From contig JARFJB010001963.1 in NCBI GenBank assembly GCA_036346205.1, positions 1,567,501-1,631,500 on the forward strand: DNA of 64,000 nucleotides. Direction: 5' to 3'. The first letter of the stretch is position 1. Each line of letters opens with the position of its first letter. The translations under genes were made by a program, and so were the position numbers. The notes under the pieces were generated by a model that did not search any database, was not told the DNA's origin, and saw nothing but the letters and a program-made list of their open reading frames with translations. Origin of the DNA: Vesta saturnalis (taxonomy: Eukaryota; Arthropoda; Insecta; Coleoptera; Lampyridae). Shown here in pieces: positions 1 through 10,368 of the stretch.

Positions 1-91
1 GGTCATCTTCGGGTGTCGAGGAGTTGGGTCGCACTAACTATAGTACGGTTAATGCGATTCGTAGTTATATGAAAACATTGCATCGCAAAAT

Positions 92-412
92 TTGACCTGT
101 GTATATAGTCTCCAGCGAGTAAGCATTATTATTATAATATATTCTCCTGTTTATGAACCAACATCAGAGAACATTAGAGATTTCAGGGATTTGTTAGTAA
201 ACTGCTACAATATAACGGTTCAAGCTGATGATGAAAACAATGAAGTGGGTGAGGTGAATGTATCTCACACTCATGATGATAATGATGATTCACAGAAGAA
301 GAAGACTGATGAGATAGAGGGAAAGGACGAATCTCAAACCATGACGATAGTGAAGAATTACAGTCGTAAAAAGAAGAAGACTGATAAGAATGTAATTAAA
401 TTAAATAAATAA
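92..412 (+). CDS. Unrecognised acidic/lysine-rich ORF, possibly a partial gene end
   Basis: An open frame of about 106 codons. The middle is rich in Asp, Glu and Asn with a HTHDDNDD run, and the C-terminus has Lys-rich runs (KKKTD, RKKKKTDK). It opens at a non-ATG codon, so it could be the last exon of a gene beginning left of the window. A separate open frame from base 3 to about 93 ends just before it. Nothing in it resembles a domain I know. The low-complexity composition in AT-rich DNA means it may not be coding. Confidence 0.2.
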   Translation: MTCVYSLQRVSIIIIIYSPVYEPTSENIRDFRDLLVNCYNITVQADDENNEVGEVNVSHTHDDNDDSQKKKTDEIEGKDESQTMTIVKNYSRKKKKTDKNVIKLNK

Positions 413-2277
413 ATGATGTATTGTTTAAATATATTTTTTAAACGCTAAGTTTTTTTTCAATTTTTTATTAATAATCTTGTTTTCGGAATGGACTTTCGGG
501 TTTGTTTATAATTTGTATATTTAAGAGGCCAGTTTCTATCAATCTTATTGGAATTAATACAAAAGCAAAAGCGTTGGAACTTGAACGTGGCTTTCCTCTC
601 CCATCCCCTCGTTCTCTTGTCCCTTTCGTCTCTCACGTCTATCGTGACCGGTTGGCTGGAAGTTTGAGCTTGTTTGTGGCGCCATCTAGTGGTGTATGAG
701 CTAACAGACGTTTTTCTGTAATAGAGATTGATCATAGTTCCACGTAGCTGTATATTTTCAAAACTTAGGAACTTGCGCTCGGGTCTTTCCCCTTGTCGCG
801 GGCCCTTGACATAAAAATCTTAAAAGGTCTGTGTAAATAGAACATATAAACGAGCAAGACCGCTTATTCAACGCGTGTTTAAATTGCATGTTAACAAATA
901 ACATTCTGATATATACCAACCAGCTTTCAATTACACATTTATTTTAAAGTAATGAGCTGAATTATATTTGTTATTGCAATGTATACTGTACATAGATGGT
1001 TGAGCATTTTCAATAACGACTAGGACGTTCGGTCTTGTTTTATAAATATCTAAGGTCTTTTAAAAAGACACAACCTTTTTTGATAGAAGTCATTTTCAGA
1101 TACATCTTGAATTTATTTATTTCGCTATTTAAATGGATATAATTAAATCATTCTTATGTATCTGGTTTGATTGATTGTGTTGAAGGTCGTTTCCTCAAAA
1201 CGAGATTATGTTTTACCAAAATTGAAAATGCAATGGAAATTTTAGGCATCCCTTTTTATATCAAAATGATCACTAATAGAGATGTGATAATTTTAATAAC
1301 AATCATGGTAATAAAAATTTAAAATCTCTAATAAAAAAATAATATGGGAAAATACATGGTCAATTTAAAACCGTATGTTGCACACATTCCAATTCTTAAT
1401 GTGGTTTTTTTTATAAAAAACGATTTGTGTGTCCGTATGTACAATATGAATATTTTTCAAACCGATTTGTTATTAATTATTTTAAGAGAAAGGAAAAATA
1501 CGAGTAGCAGTATTCAGGTTTTGTGTATTACTTTCTAAATTAGTTAATGATCGGAATGTAATAGCCAGTTTATATCTAACCATTTCACAAATCGTGTTTA
1601 GTGTGATTATATGTGGGCACGTTGCATAAAAAATGTTTCGGTTCAACGTATGGTACAGCTAAAGGAAAAAAACACTTCTAAAGGTAAGCGTATTATTTTT
1701 AATATATGTTTTTACCTGATATTGCTAACAAAAATGTCGATAAAGATTTTTAAAATGTATTATTACTCTTATAGGATGACGTCATAAGATCAACTCTCAA
1801 ATATCAGGTACGTATTCGTGGATTTTAAACTTGTAGTTATTGTTAATTAGCGTATAATAATAAACCATTAAAACCTTTTGCCTTTTATTTCCATTATATC
1901 AGTTTGATATTCTTAAAAACATGTTAATTTAATTTAACTCTATGTTACATATAAGTGATTATTATTTTCCAGTTGTTAATGAACACGTTACGATGAAACA
2001 ATTTGTATGTAATTGAACATGCAAATAAATCAAATATAATGTTCCGAATGTATAGGTGGTGACTGTTTAGAGAATCTGCCTATACATAAAGCATCATTGC
2101 ATTAGGGTAGAAATTATTTATTATTTCACGTCATATTTAATTAGACTTTAATGTATTCAGTTTGAACTGTAATCTGGTTTCCGTAAACTGTAAGACATAA
2201 TTTCGGTTGGTTGATTGAGATTGATCTGGTGATCAACCGTGATTTGTTTTAGATTGATTAATTAATTGATTTGTTTG
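413..2277. other. Non-coding AT-rich stretch
   Basis: No supportable gene. The short ORFs here (for example around 502-699 and 1344-1538) lack domain features. The stretch holds a GC-richer patch at about 590-700 with a CTCF-like motif (listed separately) and a C/G-rich stretch near 780-810. The rest is AT-rich DNA with no clear repeat structure. Confidence 0.6.
677..692 (-). promoter_or_regulatory. CTCF-type insulator motif (candidate)
   Basis: On the minus strand the sequence CCACTAGATGGCGCC fits the CTCF core consensus CCASYAGRKGGCRS at every position. It lies in a locally GC-richer patch. CTCF binding sites act as insulators or chromatin-loop anchors in insects as well as vertebrates. 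The match is exact, but binding is an inference, and related GCGCCATCTAGTGG strings also occur inside repeated insect DNA. Confidence 0.4.
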
Positions 2278-2340
2278 TGTGTGAGAAAGAGCCGAAAGAG
2301 AGAGGGTGAGAGAGAAACAAGATAGAGCAAGAGAGAGGTG
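2278..2340 (+). repeat. GAGA-rich purine tract
   Basis: About 60 bases of almost pure purine made of GAGAGAG-type runs with interruptions. Such tracts can bind GAGA factor in insects. No gene start is visible nearby, so it may be simple sequence only. Confidence 0.4.
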
Positions 2341-2399
2341 TGCATTATCAACTTCTATTATAGAAAATGTTCATTAGTCATACGCCATAGATGGCACTA

Positions 2400-2720
2400 A
2401 AATCAATTTTTACTCAAAGGGGCCAGGGCGCAGACCCTGATACAAGTCCTGTCTTACAAGAACCTCCTTATTAGAATACAATTTTGTATGACGGGGAGAA
2501 GGCCTACAGCTGTAAGATTAAGTTAGAATCACATACAATTGCACCAAGGGGGCCGCGATAGGGGCCAAGCTCTACACTTGCTTGTCTTATAAGTTTAGGT
2601 TCCCATACCATCTCCGGCCTGGGGGCGAAGGCCCGAGAACAAGTTGCGAAGCCCTACACGTGTCTTACGAGAACCTTCTTATTAGAAATACAACGTTTTC
2701 TCGTATAGATAAAAGATCAT
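2400..2720 (+). repeat. Degenerate repeat block, two related ~210-bp units
   Basis: A GC-richer block in which a stretch with GTCTTAC, AGAACCT and CTTATTAGAA at about 2450-2490 recurs in altered form at about 2660-2700. Phrases such as GGCCTACAGCTGTAAG, GCTCTACACTTGC and GCCCTACACGTGTC look like further diverged copies of one sub-unit. The array runs on towards the related block at 3010-3310. No coding signal was seen. Confidence 0.5.
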
Positions 2721-3009
2721 CCAATAGCATATGACCATTTTAAAGCAATAGGATCGATAATTTTAATAATAATATCTTATTAATTATGCAATTTCCAACA
2801 TTGCATACGTGTGCGTTTACCTAACCTCCAGGGGCACTGCTCTTAATATAGCCAGAAGGACCATAATTAAATGACCATCAAAAATAACCCTAAGACTAAC
2901 TCCAAGTCCAAGACCTAGGTCCAGGTCCTGCCCCCAGCACCAAGACCAGCCCCTCACGTGAGCATGTACAAAAAAGGCTCTATTTAGGGTGGACCCTCCA
3001 AAAGAAACC

Positions 3010-3310
3010 ATAAGGGTTGAAAATACGCGTCCTATACGTGAGCTGTCATAAAATAGGGGTGAAAATACACGTCCTACACGTGGGTGTGTAAAAAATAATT
3101 AGGGTTGAAACGGGCCTCCGAAAAGGAAAGGGTAGAAAATACGCGTCCTATACGTGAGCTGTCATAAAATAGGGCTGAAAAAAAACACGTCCTACACGTG
3201 CGCAAGTAAAAAATAATTAAGGATAAAAATTCCAGCAGGGGTTGAAAAGGGCCTCCGAAAAGAAACCATAGGGGTGAAAAAACGCGTCCCGCACGTGGGC
3301 ATATAAAAAA
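3010..3310 (+). repeat. Tandem repeat array with CACGTG-type palindromes
   Basis: A repeating pattern alternates GCGTCCTATACGTGAG, a TGTCATAAAATAGGG stretch, ACGTCCTACACGTG and a TAAAAAATAATTAGGG stretch. Two clear units of about 110-115 bp and a diverged third are visible, with GGGCCTCCGAAAAG shared between units. Most sub-units carry a CACGTG or TACGTG core, the E-box recognised by bHLH proteins. The minus-strand ORFs across this block are by-products of the repeat. Confidence 0.6.
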
Positions 3311-3559
3311 GTGAAAGGTGGGTTTTCCCCAGAAAATCCAAGATGGCGGCACAAGTGTCGGTCTTCTACTCCTACGTTTCAATAATGGATTATTGAAATT
3401 ATTTCGCCCATAATTTCTATCACTTTAGCAATTAATGCGATTTCCTTAGACTTTTAAAATATTAAATGAATCTCTAATTGGTATTATAAGTATTTTGTAA
3501 TTGTGGTTTCATACTAATTGAGTTGATCGGCCTATTTCCACAGTTTTTGCTTTTATAGC

Positions 3560-3617
3560 GCGACGTTTCGGAAGAGGACACTTCGTCCGTCATCAGGCTT
3601 AGTCCTGAGAAGGACTG
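3560..3617 (-). ncRNA. Hammerhead-ribozyme-like core (degenerate)
   Basis: On the minus strand there is a CTGATGA box (3590-3596). It is preceded by a perfect 6-bp hairpin (AGTCCT...AGGACT) and followed by GGAC-GAAGT-GTCC and then CCGAAACGTC. The order of CUGAUGA, stem II-like hairpin and GAAA matches a hammerhead ribozyme. However, extra bases separate the stem from GAAA and no stem III partner was found, so it is probably an inactive relic. It abuts the 3' end of a SINE copy. Confidence 0.25.
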
Positions 3618-3740
3618 TTTTCGCACTTAAGTCGAATTCATATGTTATGATTTTTTCCCAAGCACTTGACTATTCTCAGATTCGAACTTCGATGCCTTTC
3701 ACTTACAAGTCTAACAATTTTACCGCTGAGCCACTAAGTA
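3617..3740 (-). mobile_element. tRNA-derived SINE, copy 1
   Basis: Read on the minus strand the element starts with a tRNA-like head. It has a pol III A box (TGGCTCAGCGG) and, about 35 bases on, a B box-like GTTCGAATCT. A body ending in AAGTGCGAAAA follows. A second copy with the same borders lies at 9326-9447, which supports calling it a SINE family rather than a tRNA gene. Both copies have a (TA)n tract immediately next to the tRNA-like head. Confidence 0.65.
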
Positions 3741-3745
3741 ATCTA

Positions 3746-3748
<3 letters not shown>

Positions 3749-3788
<40 letters not shown>
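3749..3788. repeat. (TA)n microsatellite
   Basis: About 20 TA units between the SINE head and the left end of the fold-back element. TA is the target of mariner insertion, so the tract may be the insertion site of the neighbouring element. Confidence 0.95.
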
Positions 3789-3792
<4 letters not shown>

Positions 3793-4619
3793 TTTGTGGC
3801 TTTCTTCGATAACTTCCTTATTAGGAATTTCAAAAAAAGTTAAGTAACTGCCATTCACTTTCTGAGCTGCATCGCATAAAATTATCTACAACTGTTACGG
3901 ACTCCGTGTTTTTAAATGGAACTCCTGTATTTTTATTGCGGATTTAGATTCCACGCTAAAAATTAAAAGGCCTTTATACACTATTTATGACGCCCATGAA
4001 CGATAGTTCCAGAGTTAATCGCAATTGCTTAAAAATTTTGAGCGTTGCAGAGCTTTACTAAAATATTAATCATTAATTAACGCTAAACTACATGATATTT
4101 TTTCTTTCAGCGTCCTGTTACCGAATAATTGCGCTACATTACAACCTAATTTAATTACGCTTTAAATTACGTTCAACTATACAAAAAAAAAGCTGTCGAC
4201 TTGTCAATTGAAAATTGAGAAACATTCTTGTTTTTTAAATGGGATGGTATATTTTTTATGATTTGTTTGGAACCAGGAAAAAATTCTCTTTAAAACGATA
4301 TATGCATTTTTACATTTATTGAGAATTAGCAGAGTTTCTGTAAAGAAACGTGTCAAGTAGTCTATGGAAACAATTTCTTAGTAAAGCCCCGTGAACAGAC
4401 CACTAATTATAAGCATTTTCTAGTGGCCAATGAAGCATTTTCTAGCATCTTGAATTTTTAGGTTGATTTTTTCCTATTCTACGTAGTAAATAATTTATTC
4501 TAAAATTAAATTAGTAAGTTATCCTTCATTATTGCATAGGGAAACAGAAACATAAATAATTTATTCAGCAATCCTCAAGATTATATGCCGGCAAAAATCT
4601 TAATCTAGATATAACTAAA

Positions 4620-4860
4620 AACTTTCCGAAAGCGAAGGTACGATTTGAAAGTACAGGAGCAATAACTTATGGAAAATATGGAGCAAGAAACGTTATCTTA
4701 GTGATATATAATGAAGTGAGAGTAACGACAAGTTTAGTTAATGTATCTATGCTCAAGTCAAGATTTGAGCATAGTTAAGTAGAACAATAACAGTTCAGCA
4801 AAACATTAAAAAAACGAATTTTACGTTATGTACAATTGCATCAAGAGTTGAGTTCACAAG
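4620..4860 (+). pseudogene. Duplicated 5' fragment of mariner transposase (left arm)
   Basis: This plus-strand stretch matches the minus-strand start of the transposase relic at 5560-5760. Shared phrases include TATGGAAAATATGGAGCAAGAAACG and, further on, CATCAAGAGTT. It encodes the N-terminal helix-turn-helix region of the insect mariner type but has stops in every frame. It is part of the fold-back arm and no longer codes for anything. Confidence 0.6.
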
Positions 4861-4904
4861 ACTAATTGGTCGAAGATGTTACAATAAATCAATAATAAAT
4901 AAAG

Positions 4905-5790
4905 TAACCTAAGCAAGTAAAAAATAAACCACAGTAAATGTTCAAAAATTCCACCGTTTTGGTCCACACACATTTGAAGCCTTCTAACAGAAGATCTTCT
5001 TGTTCGCTCCAAGGTCTCGGGACGAACAGTTTTCACGGCGGCCTTTCATGCCATCTGCTGTTGTGGGTGGTGTCCTGTAGACAACTCCTTTAATATAGAC
5101 CCATAAGAAGAAATCGAGAACGGTGCGATCTAGAGATCTTGGTGGCCATTCAAAAGGACCACCACGCCCAATCCATTGATTTGGAAACTGTTCGTCCAGA
5201 TCGATTCGAACATTTTGCCCATAATTTGCTGGCGCCCCATTATGCTGGAACCATAACTCAAGATTAAGTCTAAAAGAAAGCGGTATATCTTCAATTAATT
5301 ATTCTCGTAAAAAATTTAAATATCGTTCAGACGTAAGGTGTACGTCGAAAAAATAAGGCCCAATTATTCGATTATGTTGGTGGTTTAAGAGTTTAGTGAC
5401 ATGGGGGTTCGCGTTGTCGTAGTAGTGGAAATTATGATGGTTCACAAATCAGGGTTTTCTTGTAAATATTGTAAAAAAATTGTGTAAAATGTAGAACGTT
5501 TTTCAAAGTATTGTGCAGTTAACTCTTGATGTAGTTCTACATGACAGGTGTGAAATTTATTTTTCGTGATGACTCGCTGAACCGTTGTTCTACTTAATTC
5601 ATGAGCCTTGCTTAAATCTTGTTGACTTACATTTGGATTTTCGACTAGACTTGCTATTACTGTCTGTTGATTTTCGATTACTAATGTGGCGTTTCTTTCT
5701 CCATATTCTCCATAACTTATCGCTCATGTGTTTTCAAATCGTTCCTTCAATCTCCTAAACACTTTAAGATCAGGTTTTCTTCATGTAGGA
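4905..5790 (-). pseudogene. Tc1/mariner-superfamily transposase relic
   Basis: Translated pieces in several minus-strand frames show the order of this transposase class. There is an N-terminal helix-turn-helix part ending near residues like KNKFHTCHVELHQEL, then a WFQHNGAPANYG segment in the place of the second catalytic motif (normally QDGAP, so the Asp is replaced by Asn). Next come WIGRGGP, a PPRSLDRTVLDFFLWVYIK segment (normally PRSPDLTPLDFFLWG), and the C-terminal end CVDQNGGIFEHLL. Stops and frame changes are frequent. The changed catalytic residue and the breaks make it inactive. Confidence 0.75.
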
Positions 5791-6734
5791 TATTTAGCGG
5801 CATACAATCTTGAGGCTAATAAGCAGTTTTCTTCGATTTCCCCTGTACAATACAGCATGTCTAATAATTATTGTTGAGAATAACGCATTTTTACCGCCAA
5901 TGAAAATGTTGAACGCTAATAATTACTGAAAGCTCTCGAACCAAAAAAATTGTTTCCGTAGACTAATTGATACGTTTCTTTATAGAAATTCTGCTAATTC
6001 TCAATAAATGTAAAGTATCTCCTAAAATATTAACTTTAGGTATAGGGAATGCATACATCATTTTAAAGAGAATTTTTTTCTGGTGCTAAGCAAATCATAA
6101 AAAATATGCCATCACGTTTAAAAAAAAGTTTTCCTTAATTTTCAATTGCTAATTTGGACTGCTACTTTTTATAGTTAAACGTAATTAAAACCGGAATTAA
6201 ATTAGTTTGTAATGTAGCGCAATTATTCGGTAATAGGACGCCGAAAGAAAAAACATCCTTATTTTAGTAAACCACTGCAACGCTCAAAATTTTTAAACGA
6301 TTGCGATTAACTCTGGAACTATCGTTCGTAGGCGTCATAAATGGTGTATATAGACCATTTAATTTTTAACGGGGAATCTAAATCCGCAAAAAAATGTAGG
6401 GCTTTTATTTAAAATAAGAGGTACGGTCCGGTAGCGCCCCTGAAGGGGCGCCCCTAAAGGTTGTATATAATTTTATCCGATTCAGCTCAGAAAATGAATG
6501 GCAGTTACTTATTAACTTTTAATAAAATTTATAATAATGAGGGAGTTATCGTAGAAAGCCACAAATTTGGACCACGCGGTATATAAAGGCTGTTAGGTAA
6601 ACATTCGGAAAAAATTCAAGGGGTTATTTCTTGGCCTATTCTAAGAATATTTTGTCTTATGATGATTTTTGAAGAACCCTTTTGTTTTGAAGATACAGGG
6701 TGAACAAAATTTGCGGCAGTAACAACATTTTATT

Positions 6735-6862
6735 ATCAAAAAGTACATGTAAAGTTGCTCAATCTACAATAAATGTTCGAAATGACTTCCTCCAGCCCGG
6801 ATAGAAGCATTCAATCTTCTCATCATTGACTGCCGAACTCTTCCAAACACACCAGGGTCGTA
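6735..6862 (-). pseudogene. Mariner transposase C-terminal fragment
   Basis: On the minus strand this reads as FGRVRQSMMRRLNASIRAG followed by an FEHLL-like end, the standard C-terminus of insect mariner-type transposases. It is cut off upstream at about 6862, where unrelated sequence begins. The N-terminal half at 7795-8290 has the same orientation, so the two may be one gene split by the insertion of the intervening repeats. Confidence 0.55.
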
Positions 6863-7079
6863 TCTAATTGAGTTACACCCAGTAATTATAGAATATAATT
6901 AATAGATATGTTTAAGGTCTATATCTAGGTATTTTTATATCTTTGAAAGCTATTTTAGAAATATTTGATAAAAACCAAAAACTGAACCTAATAAACTCCA
7001 CTCTATGCCGCTGAATTTTTCCCAAAATCTAATCAGCTCATACAAAATTTTAAGTACGTACGTATTTTTGTTCTGGAGT

Positions 7080-7388
7080 TATCTAACATACTAACATACA
7101 TCCACACACACATGCACACACACACACGCGCACACGCCCATGTACACGCACACCCACACCCACACGCACACGCACACGCACACGCACACGCACACGCACA
7201 CGCACACGCACACGCACACGCACACGCACACCACACAGCACAGCACACGCAACGCACACGCACACGCACACGCACACCACACGCACACCACAGCACACGC
7301 ACACGCACACGCACCGCACATGCACACACACACGCACGCACGCATGCACAAACGCACGCACGCATACACGCACACACGCACGCACGTA

Positions 7389-7420
<32 letters not shown>

Positions 7421-7426
7421 CACACA
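7080..7426. repeat. CA/CG-rich microsatellite (ACGCAC)n
   Basis: About 350 bases of ACACGC, ACGC and CACA repeats. Long His/Thr/Ala or Cys/Val open frames on both strands here come from the repeat alone and are not genes. Confidence 0.95.
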
Positions 7427-7601
7427 AAGGGGTTTTTCAAAAATCATCATAGGACAAAACATTCTTAGAATAGGTCAAGAAATAACCCACTGAATTTTTG
7501 CCGCATCCAAATCCAATAAGCCATGCTAAAGTAGAGATGAAACCCATATGCATCTTAATAATGCGCGAAGAGCGCAATACAACTGCAACCACAAAAGGTT
7601 T

Positions 7602-7604
<3 letters not shown>

Positions 7605-7697
<93 letters not shown>
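7605..7697. repeat. (TA)n microsatellite, about 46 units
   Basis: Uninterrupted AT dinucleotide tract. The Ile/Tyr ORFs across it are artefacts of the repeat. Confidence 0.97.
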
Positions 7698-7698
<1 letters not shown>

Positions 7699-7794
7699 CA
7701 ATTTCAAACATGTTAGCTTGAAGAATTTACATGTAACGATCAGTGTCTAAACTTCCTTCATAGATAATATATACAAGTCTCCTTCTAAAAATAA

Positions 7795-8290
7795 AACACG
7801 AAACATAACCCAAACCTGCACTGGAGCTCTCTGGGAAATATTTCATGTGGATTTTCCTGCTCCCAGGTTCGTGAATTATGTCTATTTAAAATTCCACTGC
7901 TTGAAAAAAATGATTCGTCTGAGCACACAACTTGCTGTTCGAAGTTTCTATTGGTAAGGCGCTTGTTAACGAACCAATGACAAAATTAGACGTGTCTTTC
8001 GGCCTCACCCGGACGTAAGTTTTGAACCAATTTATATTTATAGGACTTAAATTTGTTTGACTTAAGAATTCTTTGAACTTTCGATTTTGAAACTCCTACT
8101 TCATCTTCCATTTTTCTTAACCTAATTTCGAGATTCATAGCCATACATGCTAGGACGTTGACTGTTACTTATTGGTTTTCTTTATAGTGGATTTTTGACC
8201 GTGGCTTTTTAAAAGATTCATACTGAATTAGGTTACTCTTCATTTTGAAAAATATTCTTTTATCTGGACGAGGCATCTCTGGATAACCAC
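7795..8290 (-). pseudogene. Mariner transposase N-terminal and first catalytic part
   Basis: The minus strand encodes a helix-turn-helix region (EVGVSKSKVQRILKSNKFKS) and then the first catalytic motif SDESFF within a segment ending NRHNSRTWEQENPHEIF. That order is typical of insect mariner-type transposases. At least two stops interrupt it. The gene stops at about 7795, where no continuation into the second catalytic motif was seen; the C-terminal end lies beyond the CA/TA arrays at 6735-6862. Confidence 0.7.
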
Positions 8291-8299
8291 GTTAAACTA

Positions 8300-9325
8300 A
8301 CACAGGTATAACACACGATTCGGAATTCCGAATTTAGGAAAACTTACCTATTGAAGTAGAGTTGTGCGGATTTGTCCAAGTTTTTGTTACACAGAACATA
8401 GCAAGTATTCATGTCATACTTATTTATATTTTGAAATCTATTTTGCACAGCTTATTATAATTATTTATATCGTTTTAAATGATTGAAAATACAACCCCTA
8501 TTGAAATCTAGAAATGAATTAACCACAGAAACGTTACACTGTCGTCATGGTTACCTGTTATTAAAAAACGATCATTTTTCAATCACTCCGTTACAACCTA
8601 CTATAAGAAGAATGACTTTTTGAGAAATTCCTAAACTGTCCTTATTTGTCAAAATAAAGCTAGACTATATGTTATTCTTGAAAAGATTATAATAATGAAG
8701 CGGGTTAGATTATAGAAAAATACATATAGTGTCCCATTACAAAAATATATAACGTTGGCCGATAACAAAAAAACAGTAACTCAGAAAGTAAGGGGGTAAT
8801 GTCAAATGTAATTATGGTATCCTTTGTTTCATCAAAAAGTACCCACATGTTGCGAAAACCGCAACCTTATATCTCCAATCATAAGCGAAAGGTGAGAAGG
8901 GGACGCCTAGAACAAGTAAGAAACGTTTAAAAATTAGTTAATTTTATATTAGCTCATTTAATTATACTTGTATGTAATTATTGTAATACCAAAGTAAAAT
9001 GTGTTTAGTTGTTAGATCCTATAGAAAAGTACTCAACTAGGAAAATTGAAAATATGTTTTATTAAGAATTAGATTATTGAATATTAGCACATAATTTAAA
9101 GGTATTAAATGAGAAAAATAATTAAGTACATAAATAAAATTTAAAAAAGAAGGTTGCTATTGCATGTTACATTTTGTTAATAAAAAATTAAATGTGTAAA
9201 GTAAAGAATACGCGAATCGGGAGTTGTAGTAGTATTCCATAAACAAATGTAGGAATAAAGAGATGATTGCTCAATTTGAGAATTTATATAAACACATTAA
9301 TTTATTGTTCACCAATTTCAATCTA
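8300..9325. other. Non-coding AT-rich stretch
   Basis: No gene, repeat array or element end could be recognised. Base composition is strongly AT. Confidence 0.6.
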
Positions 9326-9447
9326 TTTTCGCACTTGAGTCGACTTCATACGTTATGATTTTTTCTCAAGCACTTGATTATTCTCAGATTCGAGCTTTGG
9401 TACCTTTAACTTACAAGTCTGACACCTTTACCGCTGAGCCACTGAGT
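9326..9447 (-). mobile_element. tRNA-derived SINE, copy 2
   Basis: Same family and orientation as the copy at 3617-3740. It shares the TGGCTCAGCGG A box, an altered B box, TACAAGTCTGAC and the CGCACTTGAGTCGA 3' end. The two copies differ at several positions, so they are old. A long (TA)n tract again adjoins the tRNA-like head. Confidence 0.65.
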
Positions 9448-9449
9448 AC

Positions 9450-9453
<4 letters not shown>

Positions 9454-9507
<54 letters not shown>
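9454..9507. repeat. (TA)n microsatellite
   Basis: About 27 TA units next to the head of the second SINE copy. Confidence 0.97.
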
Positions 9508-9511
<4 letters not shown>

Positions 9512-10080
9512 AACGCTGGTGAATTTGTTTCTAAAATAAAAGGCAGTTATCAACTCTTTTAAAAACTTCCAAGTGCATTAATTTGTTTGTAGGAAGTCTA
9601 AAATTAATTAGAATTTATAAAAGTTTTAATTATTCTATTTATACTACTAATAATTGGGATATTGCATTTGACATTTGAAAGTTTTCAGATCAATTATAAT
9701 TATAACGTTATCTAATAACCTAATTTTACGGTAGTGAAGTTTATGCACTTAAAACCAGCGTCACAGTGGTATAAAAAACAACTATACTAAAATCAATCCA
9801 ATTTGGATTATTTTCTATCATGTATGGTCATTTTGCCGAGCACTTTTGTTAACACTATCCGCTGCTTTTCCAATGATTTTCTCTGCTTTTTCGTGGGAAT
9901 TGCCCATTCTTATTTCATTTTTCACCAATTATTCCATTGTGTGTTGACTACCATTTAATTAAGTATACTTTGGCGTGGTATGTGCACGCATGGTACCTCT
10001 TCCACATATACAGTTTTTGTTAAATTGATTAATTTTTCTGGATAGGATTCAGGATTCACATTCTTCCTTTGGGGAGGGGA
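9508..10080. other. Non-coding AT-rich stretch
   Basis: No gene or element recognised. Confidence 0.5.
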
Positions 10081-10368
10081 ATGATGAACATGTACGATTA
10101 TGAAGAAACGGATAAAAATTTAAATTGTGTTGGTTTAGATATAATAATTAATGATGAGGAAGAACGTATCAATATAAGGAAACGTATTTTATATTTAATA
10201 AATTTAGTTAAAGAATTTACACAATTAATAAGATTGAGCCAAACTGATTGGCTACTTTATACTTACAACGACTTTTCGATATTGAAGACTAACTTGAACT
10301 GGCTGAAGAGCAAATCGAAGAAAGCGAGTCCTCGCTTCCTTCTGAACTATATAGACCCTACGGAATAG
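10081..10368 (+). CDS. Unrecognised small ORF (~95 aa)
   Basis: Open from an ATG at 10081 to a TAG at 10366. The predicted protein has an acidic start (YDYEETDK, DEEERINIRKR), a central helix-like LINLVKEFTQLIRL stretch and a basic end (SKSKKASPRF). No family is recognised and there is no neighbour to give context. Length and composition are only slightly better than chance for AT-rich DNA. Confidence 0.25.
   Translation: MMNMYDYEETDKNLNCVGLDIIINDEEERINIRKRILYLINLVKEFTQLIRLSQTDWLLYTYNDFSILKTNLNWLKSKSKKASPRFLLNYIDPTE

Larger units (their letters stand above)
3789..6567. mobile_element. Fold-back element derived from a Tc1/mariner transposon
   Basis: The two ends are long inverted repeats. 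Bases from about 3789 to 4860 read forward match, with many differences, the reverse complement of about 5515 to 6567. Both begin with AATTTGTGGCTTTCT. The arms are about 1 kb and include not only terminal non-coding sequence but also the 5' part of a transposase gene, present on the plus strand in the left arm and on the minus strand in the right arm. Only the right copy continues into the catalytic part. A perfect 18-bp GC hairpin (6434-6451) occurs in the right arm only. The element has decayed. Confidence 0.7.
6600..7500. mobile_element. Inverted-repeat pair around a mariner 3' fragment and CA array
   Basis: Bases 6605-6690 are repeated in reverse complement at about 7420-7500 (shared phrases GGGGTTATTTCTTGG, TTCTAAGAATATTTTGTC, ATGATGATTTTTGAA). 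Between them lie the 3' end of a transposase relic, about 200 unexplained bases, and a CA-rich microsatellite. The arms are about 80 bp. It may be a MITE-like fold-back or the ends of one element after rearrangement. Confidence 0.5.

Noticed and set aside
2817..3382. Minus-strand ORFs over the CACGTG repeat block
   Set aside because: Frames follow the tandem repeat and have no homology features.
3660..3740. Functional tRNA gene
   Set aside because: A and B boxes are present, but the cloverleaf cannot be completed, the B box is altered, and a second degraded copy shows it to be a SINE head.
7033..7493. Long Cys/Val/Arg and His/Thr/Ala ORFs on both strands
   Set aside because: They arise from the CA/CG microsatellite and have no other sequence content.
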